64,000 nucleotides of DNA, taken from contig NC_091677.1 of the NCBI RefSeq assembly GCF_042453785.1, forward strand, positions 5,489,501 through 5,553,500. Reading direction: 5' to 3'. Source of the DNA: Malus domestica (lineage: Eukaryota > Streptophyta > Magnoliopsida > Rosales > Rosaceae). A program made the position numbers and the translations under genes. A model generated the notes under the pieces. The model was not told the DNA's origin, searched no databases, and saw only the letters and a list, made by a program, of their open reading frames with translations. Below, one piece after another: positions 35,451 through 49,599 of the stretch (position 1 is the first letter of the stretch; every line of letters begins with the position of its first letter).

Positions 35451-35581
35451 TCAATGGTGGGTGTGTGTCTCGAGTAATTCACTAATTCTCTGGCTCTCTT
35501 GATCCTAAATCTCTCCTCTCTCTCTCTCTAGCACTCCCTCCCCCTCTCTCTAGAATTGTTCTTATACCTGAAGCTTGTTAA

Positions 35582-35588
35582 TTATATA
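35582..35588 (-). promoter_or_regulatory. PRODH TATA box
   Basis: TATATAA on the minus strand, 132 bases upstream of the start codon, followed by a CT-rich leader (35510-35555). I saw no ACTCAT proline-response motif within the first few hundred bases upstream. Confidence 0.6.
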
Positions 35589-37976
35589 GGCAGTTCAGAG
35601 TTTTTACGGTGAGGTGTGACCTGGTGTCGAGTAAATCCTGTCAGATTGGATCATACGTGGCTCCACGGAATCCTCATCTATTTTTATTTTCATTTTATTT
35701 TTTGGTAGAATTTTTCTCAGGTGGAAAGTAGGATCTTTGTTTCTCCTTTCCCTATAATTAGGGTCTAAAAAGATAAGTATGATTGACTTGGCTAGTAACT
35801 AGTAGGATTACCAAGAACGAATCCGGATCATTTTTTGACGATTTTGAGAATTCATGAATCATATTCATTGTACATTATGTGATCATAAATGATTTTAAAT
35901 ATTTTTATTTAAAATTAAATATAACAATATCTGACAAAAACTAACTGCATGATATACGATGAACAGATTTATGAATCCTCAAGATTCTCACTAAGAGGAT
36001 CCGGAAATGATATCCTCGCAATTAAGCTAGTCTTAAATGTAGGTGATTATCTCCATGCGAACTTCTTGCAATGTGTAAACCTAACTCCATTTTACCTAAA
36101 TCATAGGAAAGAGAACTGAAATAACTTAAATACCTAACAGCTTGTTCGGCAACAATTTTCAGTTTTATAGCGGACTGAAAACATAAAACAAAATACGTTT
36201 TGGGAAGTTTAGAAGCCGAAAACTTGAATACTAACTATTTTTTTTTGCTAGTTAAAAAGAAACTATAACACGATGTTCACCTCTCTCTCTCTTTCTCTTT
36301 CTCTCTCTTTCTTCGAAAAGAGAGAGCCAAGATGAGAGATTTTTCAATGTGACCGATACATGGAGTGGTACATTACGTGTCATTATACAAATGATAAGAT
36401 ATGTGTGTTAAAAAGTTAATAACTTAAAAGATAAATTTTTCTACCACTTACATAAAAACACATGGTATACCACTCGTGTTTCATTCACAATTAAAAATTT
36501 CTCAACCGAGAGGAGCGGACAAAGGAGAGGATGTAGAGCGTATTTTAGTTTTGTGTGCTTTAGTTTTACAAAATGATATTTTATACTCATTTAGAGAAAA
36601 TTGAATTCAAATGCAAAATGATGGATACACTCGCTAGAAAGTCTGAGATTTCTCAAATTTTATCATTTATACATATAGCAAAAATGCATGAGCTGAGTTA
36701 TGAGAAGTAGAGCGATTAAGCCAACCGGCCTAACTGATTTTTATATTCAATTATTCCTTCTCTTAACCAGGCTGTTCATACTTTGTTCAATTATTGTGCT
36801 TCGATGAACTATACGTGATAAACTTCATTGCAGATTTGCTACATAACATGTACGAAATAATTATTCGATGTTGATTGGCCAAAAAGGAAGGGCATCTAAA
36901 TCTCACCCACTATATTATATATTTGAACAATTCTTGATCATTACTTAACAATGAGTATGAAATTATACTCAAAACTCTTCGTGCTTGAATCATGGACTTT
37001 TGTGTATATTATACTACTTAAGGATGAATAGGAAATCCTACTCAAAACTCTTATTGTTTGAATCACAAAGTTTTATGTATATGATAAGAGCCATTCATAT
37101 TATAAATCATTATGTAAAGATTAAATATGCAAAAATGGAATTAAAATTAAGATGGTTGAGTTAATTTATTGTAGCAAATACATAGACGGTTTGTAATACT
37201 TTTACTAATTCTGTTTATCTGTTTTGTACCATTCTATGACTAAGCGACCTTAGTTTTAATTAATTTTTTTTCAGATGCGATCTTTATTAAGTGATTCTAA
37301 TATGAACAGTTCTAATCCTAAAAACGAAGTCCTATGAATCGATAACGAACAATTTTGAGTAGGAAATCATGCTCATTCTTTAAGTAGCCAAGTATTATAT
37401 TCTTACCCAAGTTATTGTGCGAAATAATCTCTTCACAACTTAATGGCTGCACGTATAAATGAGAAGTTTCAAGTCTGAGTTTAATTAAAGATGAATTTTG
37501 TACCTAATCATTACTAACTTATTATGTAATTTCGCCAAACCACCCCGTGGTCATCCCGAGTACCGTCGTCGTATTAAAATAAAAAATATTATGAACAGCA
37601 TAACTTGCCTCCTTGCCGTTCATATTATGTGTATATAACAGATTAAAAATTATATCCCAATACAACATAAGAGGAGCCAGCTTCAATTGTCTTTGAATTC
37701 TCTGTCAATGCAACTCGGAAAATGACTGCCACTATTTCAGCATACGTTGGAGACTTTTAAATTGTTCTTATGGGGCCATTTGAAACCCTCAAAAGTTGTA
37801 TTATAATGGTTTTTTCTCCACCTTAAATATTTAAAGATTACTTGTTGTAAATAAATCCCATCATGTATCTATCACAAGAAGCAAGAAAACAAAACCCCAC
37901 TTAAATATCAAATCAATTTGTTTAAATGTATTTTAACATTTCATCCAACCTCTCGCTTTTCCATATCAATACAATT
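35589..37976. other. AT-rich intergenic DNA upstream of PRODH
   Basis: No gene is supported. It contains MITE family 1 copy C (36336-36503), short CT microsatellites near 36285-36312, and otherwise unassigned AT-rich sequence. Confidence 0.55.
36336..36503. mobile_element. MITE family 1, copy C
   Basis: 168 bp, inverted relative to copy B and the same length. Terminal inverted repeats are 'gagatttttcaatgtgac' and, reverse complemented, 'gagaaatttttaattgtga'. The shared interior reads 'aaaaagttaataacttaaaa' here. Confidence 0.75.
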
Positions 37977-39207
37977 ATTTTTTTAATACAAAATCAAATG
38001 TATAAATGTATATAATTATTGTTCTTATGAAGCTGGTATAATAAGTTTCTACTCTTATCCATCCATAATTGATTGTTTAGTGTTGTATAATAGCTAAAGC
38101 TGTCGAGCATGACAAACACACTCTAAGAAGTATTTAAGAGATTATTTCAATGTGTTCAAAACAAGAAGCGGAACATCACATGATTATAACGTTGAAAGAA
38201 AGTGTTTTATTTTTCGAAGTGTCTTGCTAATATATAATATGTTATATATGCACCTTGTTCGAAAATCTCAACGTATCGTATGTTAGATTAATTAGTGGCT
38301 CCTAGATTATTGGGTAATCATCAAACGTCCACGTCAGTGTTTCGTGTCCTCCATCATCTTTCTCTCTCTCGCACGTAATCGGAGAGACTAAGAAAAATGT
38401 CCTGAAAATGAAAGTTCCAAAGACAGTCTAATGCACTACTACTCATATTATCTAAGTTAAGCACTTTTACAATTCATTAAGGCCTCGTTTGACACGTAAT
38501 GTTAAAGTTTCAAAGACAATCTATTAAATCAGCACTCGTACAATTTACTGAAGCCTCATTTTGCATGCTGTATAAAGCATTGAATAAAATTAAGAATATG
38601 AAAGCGGTTGTTTGGTGCACTTTTGTACTTAAAAACCACCCGCTTAATTAACAGGTCAATCAAATTTTATATGGCTGATACAAGATAATTAGAACCCCCG
38701 AAAAGCTAGTATAATTAGTCTGGGGGCTAACCGAAAACAAGCTTGTTTCTCTCTTTAGTTTCACGCATCTGCTCCTTGACGAATCATCTCCATCTTGATG
38801 AGGCAGTAACGACTTCTCAGTCACTCCGTGAAACTACCATCACCTACGTCGTCAAGAACAATAAGGGAGGAACCCACTCCAATGAATCGATCAAGCAAGA
38901 ATTATTTCATTTCTTTTACCAAAATCACGCAACTTCCATTCGAATTGTAAATTGTGAATTTATCATGCTAGTATGCAACTTTTTTCTCTCCCTCTCTCTA
39001 GGCCAAACTATTTGTTAGCACATGTAAGGGCCATTTTCTTATTAATGTGAGATTCATTCTCAATATGCCCCATCACTTGTGGCGAATTTACAAGCCTAAA
39101 ACGTAGATAACACAACAGAGTGACGTGGAGTGCGTGTGGCCGTTTGACTTCACACGAGGACAATCTATTCTGATACCATGAAAAAAGTTGAGGTTCCACA
39201 ATAAAAC
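37977..39207. repeat. Duplicated block, copy A, left part
   Basis: Matches 55306-56525 closely over its whole length: shared 'ttcttatgaagctggtataa', 'cgtccacgtcagtgtttcg', 'ccgaaaagctagtataatta' and 'ctgataccatgaaaaaagtt'. The copy is interrupted at 39207 by the Ty3/gypsy fossil and continues at 52700. It contains no recognised gene. Confidence 0.9.
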
Positions 39208-40387
39208 TGTTGACCCTAAAAACTACCAAGCTTACGTGGCGTGTAGGCCGAGTACTTAGTAAGCTAACTACGTCTTTCAGTTATATGCGGGGCGTGCCAA
39301 CTCGTCGGCTGAGCTCGACCGAGGAGTAAAATTTGTTGATGTTGCGTTGGGTGCGCTGCTAACTTCTCGATCTTGCGACTGCGGCAGAGGAAGGAACACT
39401 ATCGGCATTCGGGTTCTAGAGCTTGAAGACAAAGCTACTAATTCTGCGAAGTTCACAAATCGTCGGCGTCGGATTTGGTCACTGTGATTATATTCGTGAA
39501 AGTATAAGCACGCCGAATCGACACCAGAGTATAGGGATACAAATATTCAAAACGAATATACGTCTTGATTGTGAAAGTGGTTCGACCGTCAGAATGCCGA
39601 ACTCTAAATCCTACTTGCGAATAACCAATCATAAACGACTCAGCGTTCAATGTATCGAGTACAATAACTTGTAACACCTCGCTTCGCTGAGAAGGCTAAC
39701 GAGATGACCTCTGCTAATAAGGATTCGAAAATCCTTCTCGACCGAGACTTGGATAGATAATCGGTCGGCCCTGTTGCAGTGCTGTTTATCCAAACTGAAG
39801 ATGCTCCATGGTGGGCTGATTCTACGGCGACAGTGCTGTTTATCCAAACTGAAGATGTTCGCCGGTTGCCTTCACAATGCTGTTTATTCAAACTGAAGGT
39901 ATGTCGGCGAAAAGAGGAAAACAAAAAAATCTCAAGGCTGTTGAGAGGTTTCGCGTAGAGCGAGAGAATGCGCAGGGTAATTTATGTGTTGAATTTGAGG
40001 GGCTTGTTTCGATGTCTTCCCTCCCTATTTATAGCAGTCAACCTGTATTGAATTCCAATCACTCTCAGATTAGAACTCATTCTCATGATCCAACCTTATC
40101 TCGGCCAATCTTATTCCTACTAGGACTTTGAACATAACTCGTTATCAGACCGTATTCAATCTCAGCAGCCTAATCCCGTTGAAACTCCTTCTCATAACAA
40201 GATTCGTCCACATTCCCAATTTCTGATAGGATATGGCCAACTTCGACCGCGCGACCCATGGGCTGAATATCTCCCAATGACACCTGTACATGACTTCTGG
40301 GTTGGGAAAGAATCTAAACTCGGCCTATCCAACAATGGGCCGAAAAAGATCTAACTCGGCCCAAAATAATATTTTTGGGCCCAAACA
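39208..40387 (-). repeat. LTR at the element's 3' side
   Basis: Starts TGTTGACCC and ends CCCAAACA in plus orientation. It is repeated, with modest divergence, at 51573-52694. It contains a run near 39780-39900 where the phrase 'ctgtttatccaaactgaag' occurs three times about 60-70 bases apart, an LTR-internal tandem motif also present in the other LTR. Confidence 0.9.
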
Positions 40388-40908
40388 TTACCCCCTCGCT
40401 TTTGACGTCGTCGACCTATACTCCTTAGTTTGAGCCTCGACCTTGAAGAAGTGAAACTGACTCTCGGGAACTGCCACCATGCGCACTTATGAGACGTAAT
40501 CCCACGATCTCGATTTCCAAATCGTCTTGCCACGTGTCAACCCTCTGGTTACCCTAACAGCCTTTAATCATGATCCTCGAAAGCATACGACCGTCGAAAC
40601 GTCTCTCTTGCATTAAAACCGCCGTAACACGCCATCGTGCGTCCTCAATCCACGAAAACCTCGATCCTCTCGCCTTGATTTTCTGAACCTGTACAATGAT
40701 TAGTATCTATCCCGCTTGATTTTACCCTTGATTTTGAAAATCAACCATTTAGCCTTCCGTTCCTAAATGTCTATAAATATTTGGATCTCTTCCATTCGTA
40801 CCTTACGCTCTCTCAAACCTTTGAAATTTTCTTGCCGTTCTGTTTTTAAAACTTTTAAAAACCAGGGATTCTGAAACTTTCATCTCAGAAATTTCTAACC
40901 TTTATTCA

Positions 40909-43900
40909 ATGGCTTCCTTTGTCTCAAAAATGTATTCTGAGTGCAACAAGTGCAAGGATTTCATCGATCAGCACGCTATCAAGACTCTGTGTTTTGAGGG
41001 TGAGTCAAACACTACTCACCAAGTTCTGGGCTCACTCTTCAAGGATATGGTGCGCTCATCCATCACCAACCTGTTCAAAAAATACTGTTTGGTAGGTTTG
41101 CTGCAAGGATTTGATTGGTCGTTGTGGTGCCAGACACAACCTTAAGGATCCTGGCCTTCGCCCAATGCGAATTGGGTGGCATGGGTCGTTCGAATGGAAA
41201 GGTTCTTCGGTGAAGAGTGGAAAACTCTTGGTATTTACAACGCTATCAAGTTCTCGACCATGGAGATTACAATGGATAAAGAGTTCCTCATGGTAGCTTT
41301 TAGCCTCTGGTGCTCGGCCACCAACACCATGGTCCTTCCATTCGGTCCAATGACTCCTACCATCATCGACATCTAGGCTATCATTGGGACTTCTCATTCT
41401 GGCATCCCGATCGACGCCACTCTTATTGAATACTCCTCTAACCTTGACCTCAAGGCGTTGTTTGACGATCGGGCCGTCGAGACATTGAGCCAAGAAGGTC
41501 AAGAGCCTTCAAAAGTTGATGTTCAGAAATTGCACAAAGAATTTTTTGAACTACAACACCCTTATCCTCCATTTTGCTGGTCGATGAGAGGCAAGTCTTT
41601 GGAAGGAGGAACACGAGGCCTTCCTGTTTTACTGGTATAACAAATTCATTTGTTGTACCAAGTCAAATAAATGCTTAGTCGAGAATATGCAGGTGGCGGA
41701 AAGCCCTGGCTAGTGGCCACTCTCTGGCGCTCAGCCTCGCCATCCTCGCTAACCTTCTTCGTTGCTTGGCAGAGACAACCCTTAACAAGATCAACCCGCA
41801 CCAGAATGGACCTTTCTGGGTGTTCCAACTCTGGCTGCAGGTTTATTTCTCCACGCTTCGACCAGAAGTCTCCGACCTCTAATCTACTGTAGCGATCAGC
41901 CTTCAATTGGCCTCCCGACCAGTGCCCCTTTACTGAGCCGAATAAGTCTTTAAACACCTCTTCGGCCTGGATGTCATTTCTGATGACGAATTTTTAATAT
42001 GTCTTCGTCAAGAATATCCTCGCTCCATCAGACTTCCCATATCGACTTAGAGTGACAGCGAGGATGCCGTTTTTCATCGAAACTGGGGGTCGTTCATGTT
42101 AACTCGCGACCTTCCCCTTGGTTGTGATGCTTATCGAGCAAGGTTGCCCATTGCCTTTACTTTCTTCTCGCTCCTTTCTGACCTGAGGGCACGTCTCTGG
42201 TTCTTCATAAAGGAAGTGTAGAGACGCCGAGAAAGAATTTCAGGAACGATGTAGGAAATTTCATCTTCGACCAAATTCTCTTGAATCTCTTTGCACTAAT
42301 ATCTTCAGCGACTGGTAGGAAGAATATATGCACGACTTTTTTGGCACTTCGGTCGAGGAAGTAGTCAATAAAATTTTTGGTGATCGGCCCAAGAAACCCT
42401 CCGCCCCTCAATCTAAAGAGGTGCCCCAAGGTATACCCATGATTCTACCTTTATTTTTTAGATATTTGAGTGATTATACTAACAGGATTTCGCTGTCTTT
42501 GGTGGTTGGGTACTAAAACAAGTGGACGTGGTCGTCCCGGCAGTGGTCAAGAAAAAATTGGCCCCTTCATCCAAGAAGACCAAAACCACCGCACCAAACC
42601 TACTGAGCAAACGGCTTTCCCTGGACACCGAGACAACAGGTGAAACTCCCCGTCCCCCAAAACGCATCAAGAAATTGGCGAAGAAAGGAGCTTGGGAGAT
42701 TCATGTTATCTCCAGCCACACCACTGGGACGACCACTCAGAGTACCTCCCATCCCGTTCCCGTTACTCAGGCTTCGGCGGATAATCAGCCTTCTTCGACC
42801 AGCCCGGAAACCCAAGCTTAACCAATACCTAAGGTCCCTGAGGTCATGGTTGAGCTGGCTGTTGTCCCCTCGATTGACTTGCCTGCAGTTCCAAGGTCAA
42901 CAAGAGTGCCCGATCTGGGGGAGACGGCCCATTCGATTGGGAATGATCTTTCTAAGAATCCAAAGCATTCGACGATCATTTTAGAAGAGGTACGATCATG
43001 GTGTCAAATCCCTTTACTTTTTAAGTAATAAAAAATGATTCACACTTTTTGTTTTAGGATGATGAGAGTGACGAGACTCTGCTGGCGAGTCGCTCTCAAC
43101 CAACCCAAGCTCTTTCCGTTGATTTTCCCCCCGTAGTTAAGGTAGCCGACCAGGTTGATCCTCCCACGGCCGATCGAGGAAAGAGGCCTATGGTCGAGCC
43201 TGAAGCGATGTCAGAAACTCCAATTCACCCTCAGGACCAAGACCTAGGCATCCCTTCTCAAGAAGTGACCTCGACTTTTGTAAGTCTCGAATATTTTCTA
43301 TTGTCAATTTGTTAGAACAAGTCTGAAACGAGAAAATATTAAATGTCAGGTGCCCAATTATTCATTTCACCAAAAATTTTATACGCCGAAAAGTGTTATC
43401 TATATTTCCTGGCCACCTCAGTGGTCATCGAACGTAGATAACCTTCATCGGCCACGTGAATTAAGAAGCAGTCTGAAACATTGGGATCGGCCATTAAGTT
43501 ATTTAGGTTCGAGCAATGAACCCGAAGACATGGCCGAAGTCTCATCTCGGCAGGTTTAAAACAAAAACCTTCTTGCTATATTCTTTTGTGATCTTCCTTG
43601 CGCTTAAACTGTTTTCATGTGCAACCTTCATGGGAAGTCGAGTTTGATGCTCTTCTCTCAAGCACTTCTGGAGCGGCTGGTTCTTCGGCAGCTACGACTG
43701 AACCTGCCGAATCAGCTGCTCTTGTTTGGTTGCAAGAAGTTTTGTCTCTCTCAGCTTCACAAGTCTTCGAGCGTAAATGTCTTGATTTGTTGGGTGCATG
43801 CCTAAACGACCTTAGAGTTAATGGTCAACTGAGCGCCGAAGCTATCGTTCAGGCTATATCCACCTTGAAACGAACCTGGGAATCATTCAGTATTTTTTAG

Positions 43901-44238
43901 AACGCTTTTCAGGCTAACGATGACTTGAAAGCTGCAACAGCCTTTCAAGACACTATTCGTCCGAAGATCGACGCTTTAAAGGCGAAAAAGAGGCTCTGGC
44001 TAACATTGACCGTCAAATGGCTGAACTTGCAAAACAAAGGTCAGCCATTGCTTCTAAGCTTGTTAGGGACTTTGAGTCGGGCATCAAATCTTGCTTGACC
44101 GAATACACGGCGAACGTGAAGCGAGTCGAGCAGCTGAAGATGGACAAGAAGAACCGGATAACTGAGGTCATAATGGGCGAGGTGAGGTGGTTAGAGCTAA
44201 AGGCCATTCTTGGAACTCTTCTTCCTTCATCACCCTAG
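40909..44238 (+). other. Antisense extra region in the retroelement: plant-mobile-domain-like plus coiled coil
   Basis: Runs opposite to gag-pol, between integrase and the 3' LTR. The first part (starting MASFVSKMYS near 40909 and including FFGEEWKTLGIYNAIKFS near 41.2 kb) resembles the plant mobile domain/'aminotransferase-like' family. The middle is Pro/Ser/Thr-rich. The last part (ending 44238) is a Lys/Glu-rich coiled coil. Extra antisense ORFs are known in some Tat-lineage elements. It is decayed, with several breaks. The family assignment is by recollection only. Confidence 0.6.
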
Positions 44239-44298
44239 AGTTATTTGATTGTAAACCGACCTATCAATGAAATGAACTTAATGAAATAAAATGAGCTT

Positions 44299-46095
44299 TT
44301 ATTCTTGCATCTCCCATGTGACTGGGTAGTATTTCTTTAAAAACTTTCCATTGATTAGCAACTTGTGAATAATACCGGTTCTATCTTTAAGACGGTATGC
44401 CCTATTGCCGAGGACTTTATGAATAATGAATGGCCATTCCCAATTCGACGACCATTTGCTGAACCTGGGGTCTTTAGTTCCTACGGGTAGTACGGTTTGC
44501 CAAACCAATTCTCCTTCGCCGAACGTTTTTTTTCTAACTCGCTGATTATATGCACGCTCAGCGATTTTCTTTTGAGCTGCTAATAGATTATAAGCATCAA
44601 GCTGGGCGTATTCCAAATCTTCTAGTTCTTGTCTCATGGCTTGATTGTATTCGGCACTGAACAAACTACTCTGTTCAATTATTCACAACGAGTTTACACT
44701 TAGCTAGACAGGCAGCATTGCGTTGTGTCCGTAAGTCAACGCGTACGGGGTCGTTCCGGTGGTTGTCCATGGAGAGGTTTGATAAGCCCATAATGCTTCG
44801 TTTATCCTTAAATGCCACATGCCTGACCTTTCCTTTATCATTTTTTCGAGAATACCAATAAGAACTTTATTACTTGATTCAGCCTGTCCATTCGCCTGCG
44901 GGTAGTATGGCATAGATTGCTCGAGTCGAATCTTTAGATTTACCGTATAGTCCTTTAATCTGTCAGATGTAAAAACCGTACCGTTATCTGTTATGATTGT
45001 TTCTGGCACGCCGAATCTAGTCACAATGTTTTCTTCAACAAAACTACAAACTTCCTTAGACGTTAGCTCGGCATATGACTTGGCTTCGACCCATTTGGTG
45101 AAGTAGTCCGTTGCAACAAGTATCCACACATGTTTGGCTGCACCAGAGGATTGTGTGATTTTACTGATAACATCCATGGCCCATCCTCGGAACGGCCATG
45201 GTTTGGTGACCGAATGTAATGATTCGGCCGGTACTCTCTGTATCGGCCCATGGATTTGACACTGTACACAACCTTTTGCGTACTCAATACAATCTTTCAG
45301 AATACTCGACCAGAAGTAGTTGTGCCGTCGAAGTAACCAACGCATTTTTCGTCCAGATTGGTGGGCTCCACAAATTCCTTCGTGCACTTCTGCCATTACT
45401 TGAGCAGCTTCTTACGGGCCGAGGCACAGTAATAGTAACCCATCCTCACCTTTTCGATACAACTCATTCTGGTATAATATGTAATTTGTGGCATGAACCC
45501 TTGTTCGTCGGTCGTGTTTTTCCCTGAGGTTATTAATATATCGCATAATCGTCATTCTCTAATCGTCGGGTGATGCTTCAACGGCACAAACCTCGATAAT
45601 GTCTTTACGTTCTAACAATGACGGCAAAGACATGACTCGTGTACGAATCATGCCATCGTGTTGGAGAACTTGCCGATTAATCAAGGCTGAATGTTCCTGT
45701 CGTAACACAGGTATTTCTCGGCCTAATTTACCCCCCATGAGTTGGGCTCCGGAGGCTATTTGAGCCAGTTCATCGGCGTCAGTGTTATGGACTCGGGAAA
45801 TGTGTTTAAAAGTTATTCCATCGAAGGATTCAGCCAAATAGCTGGCAACCATGCGGAAAGGCGTCAGAGTACAACTCATGCAATGAAAAGTCTTGTTGAG
45901 TTGATTAATGACAAGTTCGGAGTCACCAAGCACAAGGACACGAGTGGCTCGCAAATCGTGCAGCACGTCGAGGCTGATAACAAGGGCTATGTATTCGGCC
46001 TGATTATTTGTACAATCGAAATCGAGCTTGAGAGAGAAATATTAACGATTATGAGTGGGGGATTGAATAATGATCCCAACGCCAGCCGAGACTGA
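44299..46095 (-). other. Retroelement integrase and second RNase H regions (fossil)
   Basis: The integrase part (about 45.4-44.3 kb) shows an HHCC-type zinc-binding N-terminus (GICGAHQSGRKM, CVQCQIHG) and catalytic-core stretches (WAMDVI, VATDYFTKWVEA, DNGTVF). The segment upstream in element sense (46.1-45.56 kb) reads like an archaeal-type second RNase H (VLGDSELVINQL, DELAQIASGA). Part of the broken element at 39208-52694. Confidence 0.82.
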
Positions 46096-46211
46096 CGTAC
46101 TGGACCCATCAAAGTACATCGCCCAATAATTAACCCGTGTTTGTATCAGACTGATGTCAACGTTATTACCTTCTAATTCGTACGGGGAAGGGTGGTAAGC
46201 CAAAAAATCGG

Positions 46212-48679
46212 CTAGGGCTTGACCTTTGACAAATTTCTAGGGTACATATTACAAACTGAATTCGGAAATGGCCATCGTCCATTTGCCGATTCGGCCCTTG
46301 ACAATCGGCCAAGTGAGCATGTAACGGATGACATCGGTTTGGGCGATGACCTGTGTGATTGACGGGAGCATGTAGTGTCGTAGTTTCGACGCAGCGAAAA
46401 ATAAAGCCAGGCAGAGCTTATCGACAGCTGAGTAATTAATCTCTGGTGGGTTGAGGTTCCGACTAAGGTAAAAAATAGCCTGTTCTCGCCCGGTGTCATT
46501 ATCCTGGGCGAGAAGGCAACCAATGGATTCTTTGGCCGCCGAGATATATAGCTTAAGAGGTTGACCCTATCGTGATGAGACAAGGACGGGTGGAGTCGTT
46601 AGAGAGACTTTAATTTGCGTGAATGCCTCTTGATGCTCGGCACACCATTCGAAGGTCTCAGATTCCTTGAGTTTCAAAAGCATGGAAAAGGCTTTCATTT
46701 TCCTGATCGAGTTAGCAATGAATCATCGGAGAAAGTTGATCTTACCAAGTAACGACTGTAATTATTTCTTGGTCGTCGGTGGTGGAGCATTAATGATTGC
46801 ACGAGCCTTGTTGTCGTCCACCTCAATCCCACGGTGATGGACGAGGAATCCTAAAAAATTCCCCGCTGATACACCGAAAGCACATTTGGCGGGATTCATT
46901 TTCAGATTGTGTCGGTGCATGCGCAAGAATGCCTGACGTAGGTTATCCAAATGCGTCTGTCGTCGTGCTGATTTGACAATTACATCGTCAATATAGACTT
47001 CGACGATGGTACCAATTAAATCATGGAAAATACTGTTCATAGCTCGTTGGTATGTAACCATGGCGTTCTTGAGGTCGAAGGGCATGACGACCTATTCGTA
47101 AGTGCCGAGTGCCCCGGGACACCAAAAGGTAGTCTTGTGGACATCCGCCTCGGCGATGAAAATCTGGTTATAACCGGCATGCCCATCCATGAAGGATAGA
47201 ATCTTGTGATGTACTGCGGCATTAATTAACAAATCGAAGATGGGCATCAGGTACTCATCTTTGGGCGTTGCTAGGTTCAGGTTACAAAAATTGATGCAGA
47301 TACGGAATGTGCCATTTTTCTTTAATACTGGGACGATATTGGCTAGCCACTCGACCTATCGAGCGGTCCGAATAAATCCAGCCTGTAAAAGTCGAACTAG
47401 TTCATCCTTTATGTCGAGCTGTACTTCAGTTGAGAACCGGTGATGGGGCTGGCGGAAAGGCTTGCAGCCAGCTTTGATGCGTAGTTCATGTTCAACTAAG
47501 GTCCGATTGAGACTTGGCATCTCATGATAACTCCAAGCAAAACAATCTTTAAACTCGTGAAGTAATTGACGGAGTTCAACTTTCATGGTATGGGGTAATA
47601 ACGCGCTAATAAATAACGGTCGAGGGTCGTTGGTTGTTCCAACGTTTATTTCCTCTAGAGGATCCTTAACTTGGGGCCGACTGTCTTCGAGTTCAGCCGG
47701 TGCGACCTGAACTTTATCTAACAATAGTACCGGGCCATTATCTTCCTCGGCCAAAAATTCGATTAACTTGATGCCCGAATGTGGGTGCTTGGAAATAGCA
47801 TACCAATGGGCCAGCAGACATTTCATCGTAGATGAAATCGTGGCCCGTCGCTTCTCACTTTTGATGTCAGTCATCAGTGGTGGGGAGCAAATTGGCCAAA
47901 CTGAGTCTCGCCGAATCCTGGTGGACCGTCTCGGCGTCTACCTCGATGGCTTTCTGGACTGAGATTCGAGTCAGCCGTCCATCTTCATTAAAACCCTGTA
48001 GGGTAATATAGCCGACGTGATCATCATAATAGCGGGCCTGAATCATGTTGGTTTCAAACGGTTGAGTATCGGCTCAGTGGACCACGACCGGTTTACCATC
48101 CAAAAAAATGAGAACTTGGTATAAAGAAGAAGGAATGCAGTTTGTTTGATGAATCCAATCCCTACCAAGCAGAGCATTATATTCGGTCTTGGAGTCGACG
48201 ATAAAAAATGCGGTCATATGGTTGCGACCTGCAATGTTAACCTCGAGAGGGAGTACTTCTTTGGTCTAAGACTTGTCACCGACAAAGCTGCTCATGGTTA
48301 TTCTTGAAGGAACGAGTTCGTCGTTGGATCGTCGTAATGCTTTCATGACAGATACAGGCATGATATTGACCGTTACTCCGCAATCGACGAAAATTTTAGA
48401 GATTGGGTAGCCTTCAATATGGGCCATGACATACAACAGTTTTAAATGCTGAAGATTAGCAGAGGAAGAACGAGGAAACAAGATGTCCAAGGCTGTTTTG
48501 AGTTTATCGTCGCCATTTGCTGACTCATCTTCAGTGGTAGTGATAAAATCAACTTGTGTTGCTTTCTCGGCAACCACATCACCATCCAAGGAACTTGGTT
48601 GGTGTGTAGTCAGCTGAAATTCAGCATGTAGAACATGGACCATGCTAATTTCCATATTTTCAAGGACGAAATGGCCCAT
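46212..48679 (-). other. Retroelement protease, reverse transcriptase and first RNase H regions (fossil)
   Basis: The reverse transcriptase part shows MPFDLKNAMVTYQRAMN and VYIDDVIVKS (the YIDD box), followed by NPAKCAFGV and GFLVHHRGIEVD. The protease-like stretch near 48.35-48.45 kb has a VDCG sequence in place of the usual D-S/T-G surroundings. Part of the broken element at 39208-52694. Confidence 0.85.
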
Positions 48680-49599
48680 TGGATCCTAGTCGTCATCTTC
48701 CGGGTTGGTGAGGACTATAACATTGTGTGTTAGAGCATTCTCGACCTGATTTCTGTGTGTCTCAACATGCTCTTGCACTTGTGCCATATAATCTGACCTC
48801 TGTGTCCTTTTGACTGTCGTCGTCGGGCTTGCATGCATCTGGTGTCTGACTCTGCTCCTGCCGCATCTTACGAACTCGTTCCTCATAGGTGATCCGGGCA
48901 TTCCTAGTATCCAGGTAGGCGTCCAGACGTGCCACCTGATCTTTCTCATTGGTCGTTAAACCGAATAAGGATACGGCTGAAAAGATTTCGAAGTGATATC
49001 GAATGTGTTGAAGGTCTTCAAGAGAAAAAGGGAGTTCGGCTGTGTTAATGTCCGTGTATGGGTCGACCTCGAAGTCGAGAACCCTAGCTTCTCGAATGTG
49101 ATGGAATCTAGCTTTCATCACTGGATCAGTGGTTTTTTGGATGATCTGCTCAGTATCGGGGCAAGTTAATGCCAGGTTAAGAGCTTCTTGGCATGCCTTG
49201 GGCAAACCATACAAATTGTTGGCATAATATTTTTTATGAAACTCTTTCATGTACTCCAAAGATTCGTCGAGGAATGGAGGGTGCAGATTCCGTAGAACTC
49301 TGATTAATGGTTCTCTCAAAGGTAACGGGGGTAGTTGGCTTTCGGCCTCTTTCTTAAATTGCTCGAAGCGAGCTTTCATCTCCCCAGGCTTAAGAAGGAG
49401 TTTGATACGCTTCTCGGACTCTTCAATGGTAGTTTCGAAGTTACGATTGGTTCCCTTCTACCCCTGTAACTCAGCAATGATTGTTGGGGTTGGCTGATCA
49501 TCTCCGCTCCCTGCCGTCTTTTTCGGCTGCCATTTAGTGGCCGAAACAAACTGGGCCGCTTACCGTCGAGCCAAGCAATCTATACGCTGACGTTGACGT

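Noticed and set aside
38743-39018. 91-codon ORF in duplicated block copy A
   Set aside because: Copy B carries several differences, including a stop in the matching frame, and no family is recognisable. It is unlikely to be coding.
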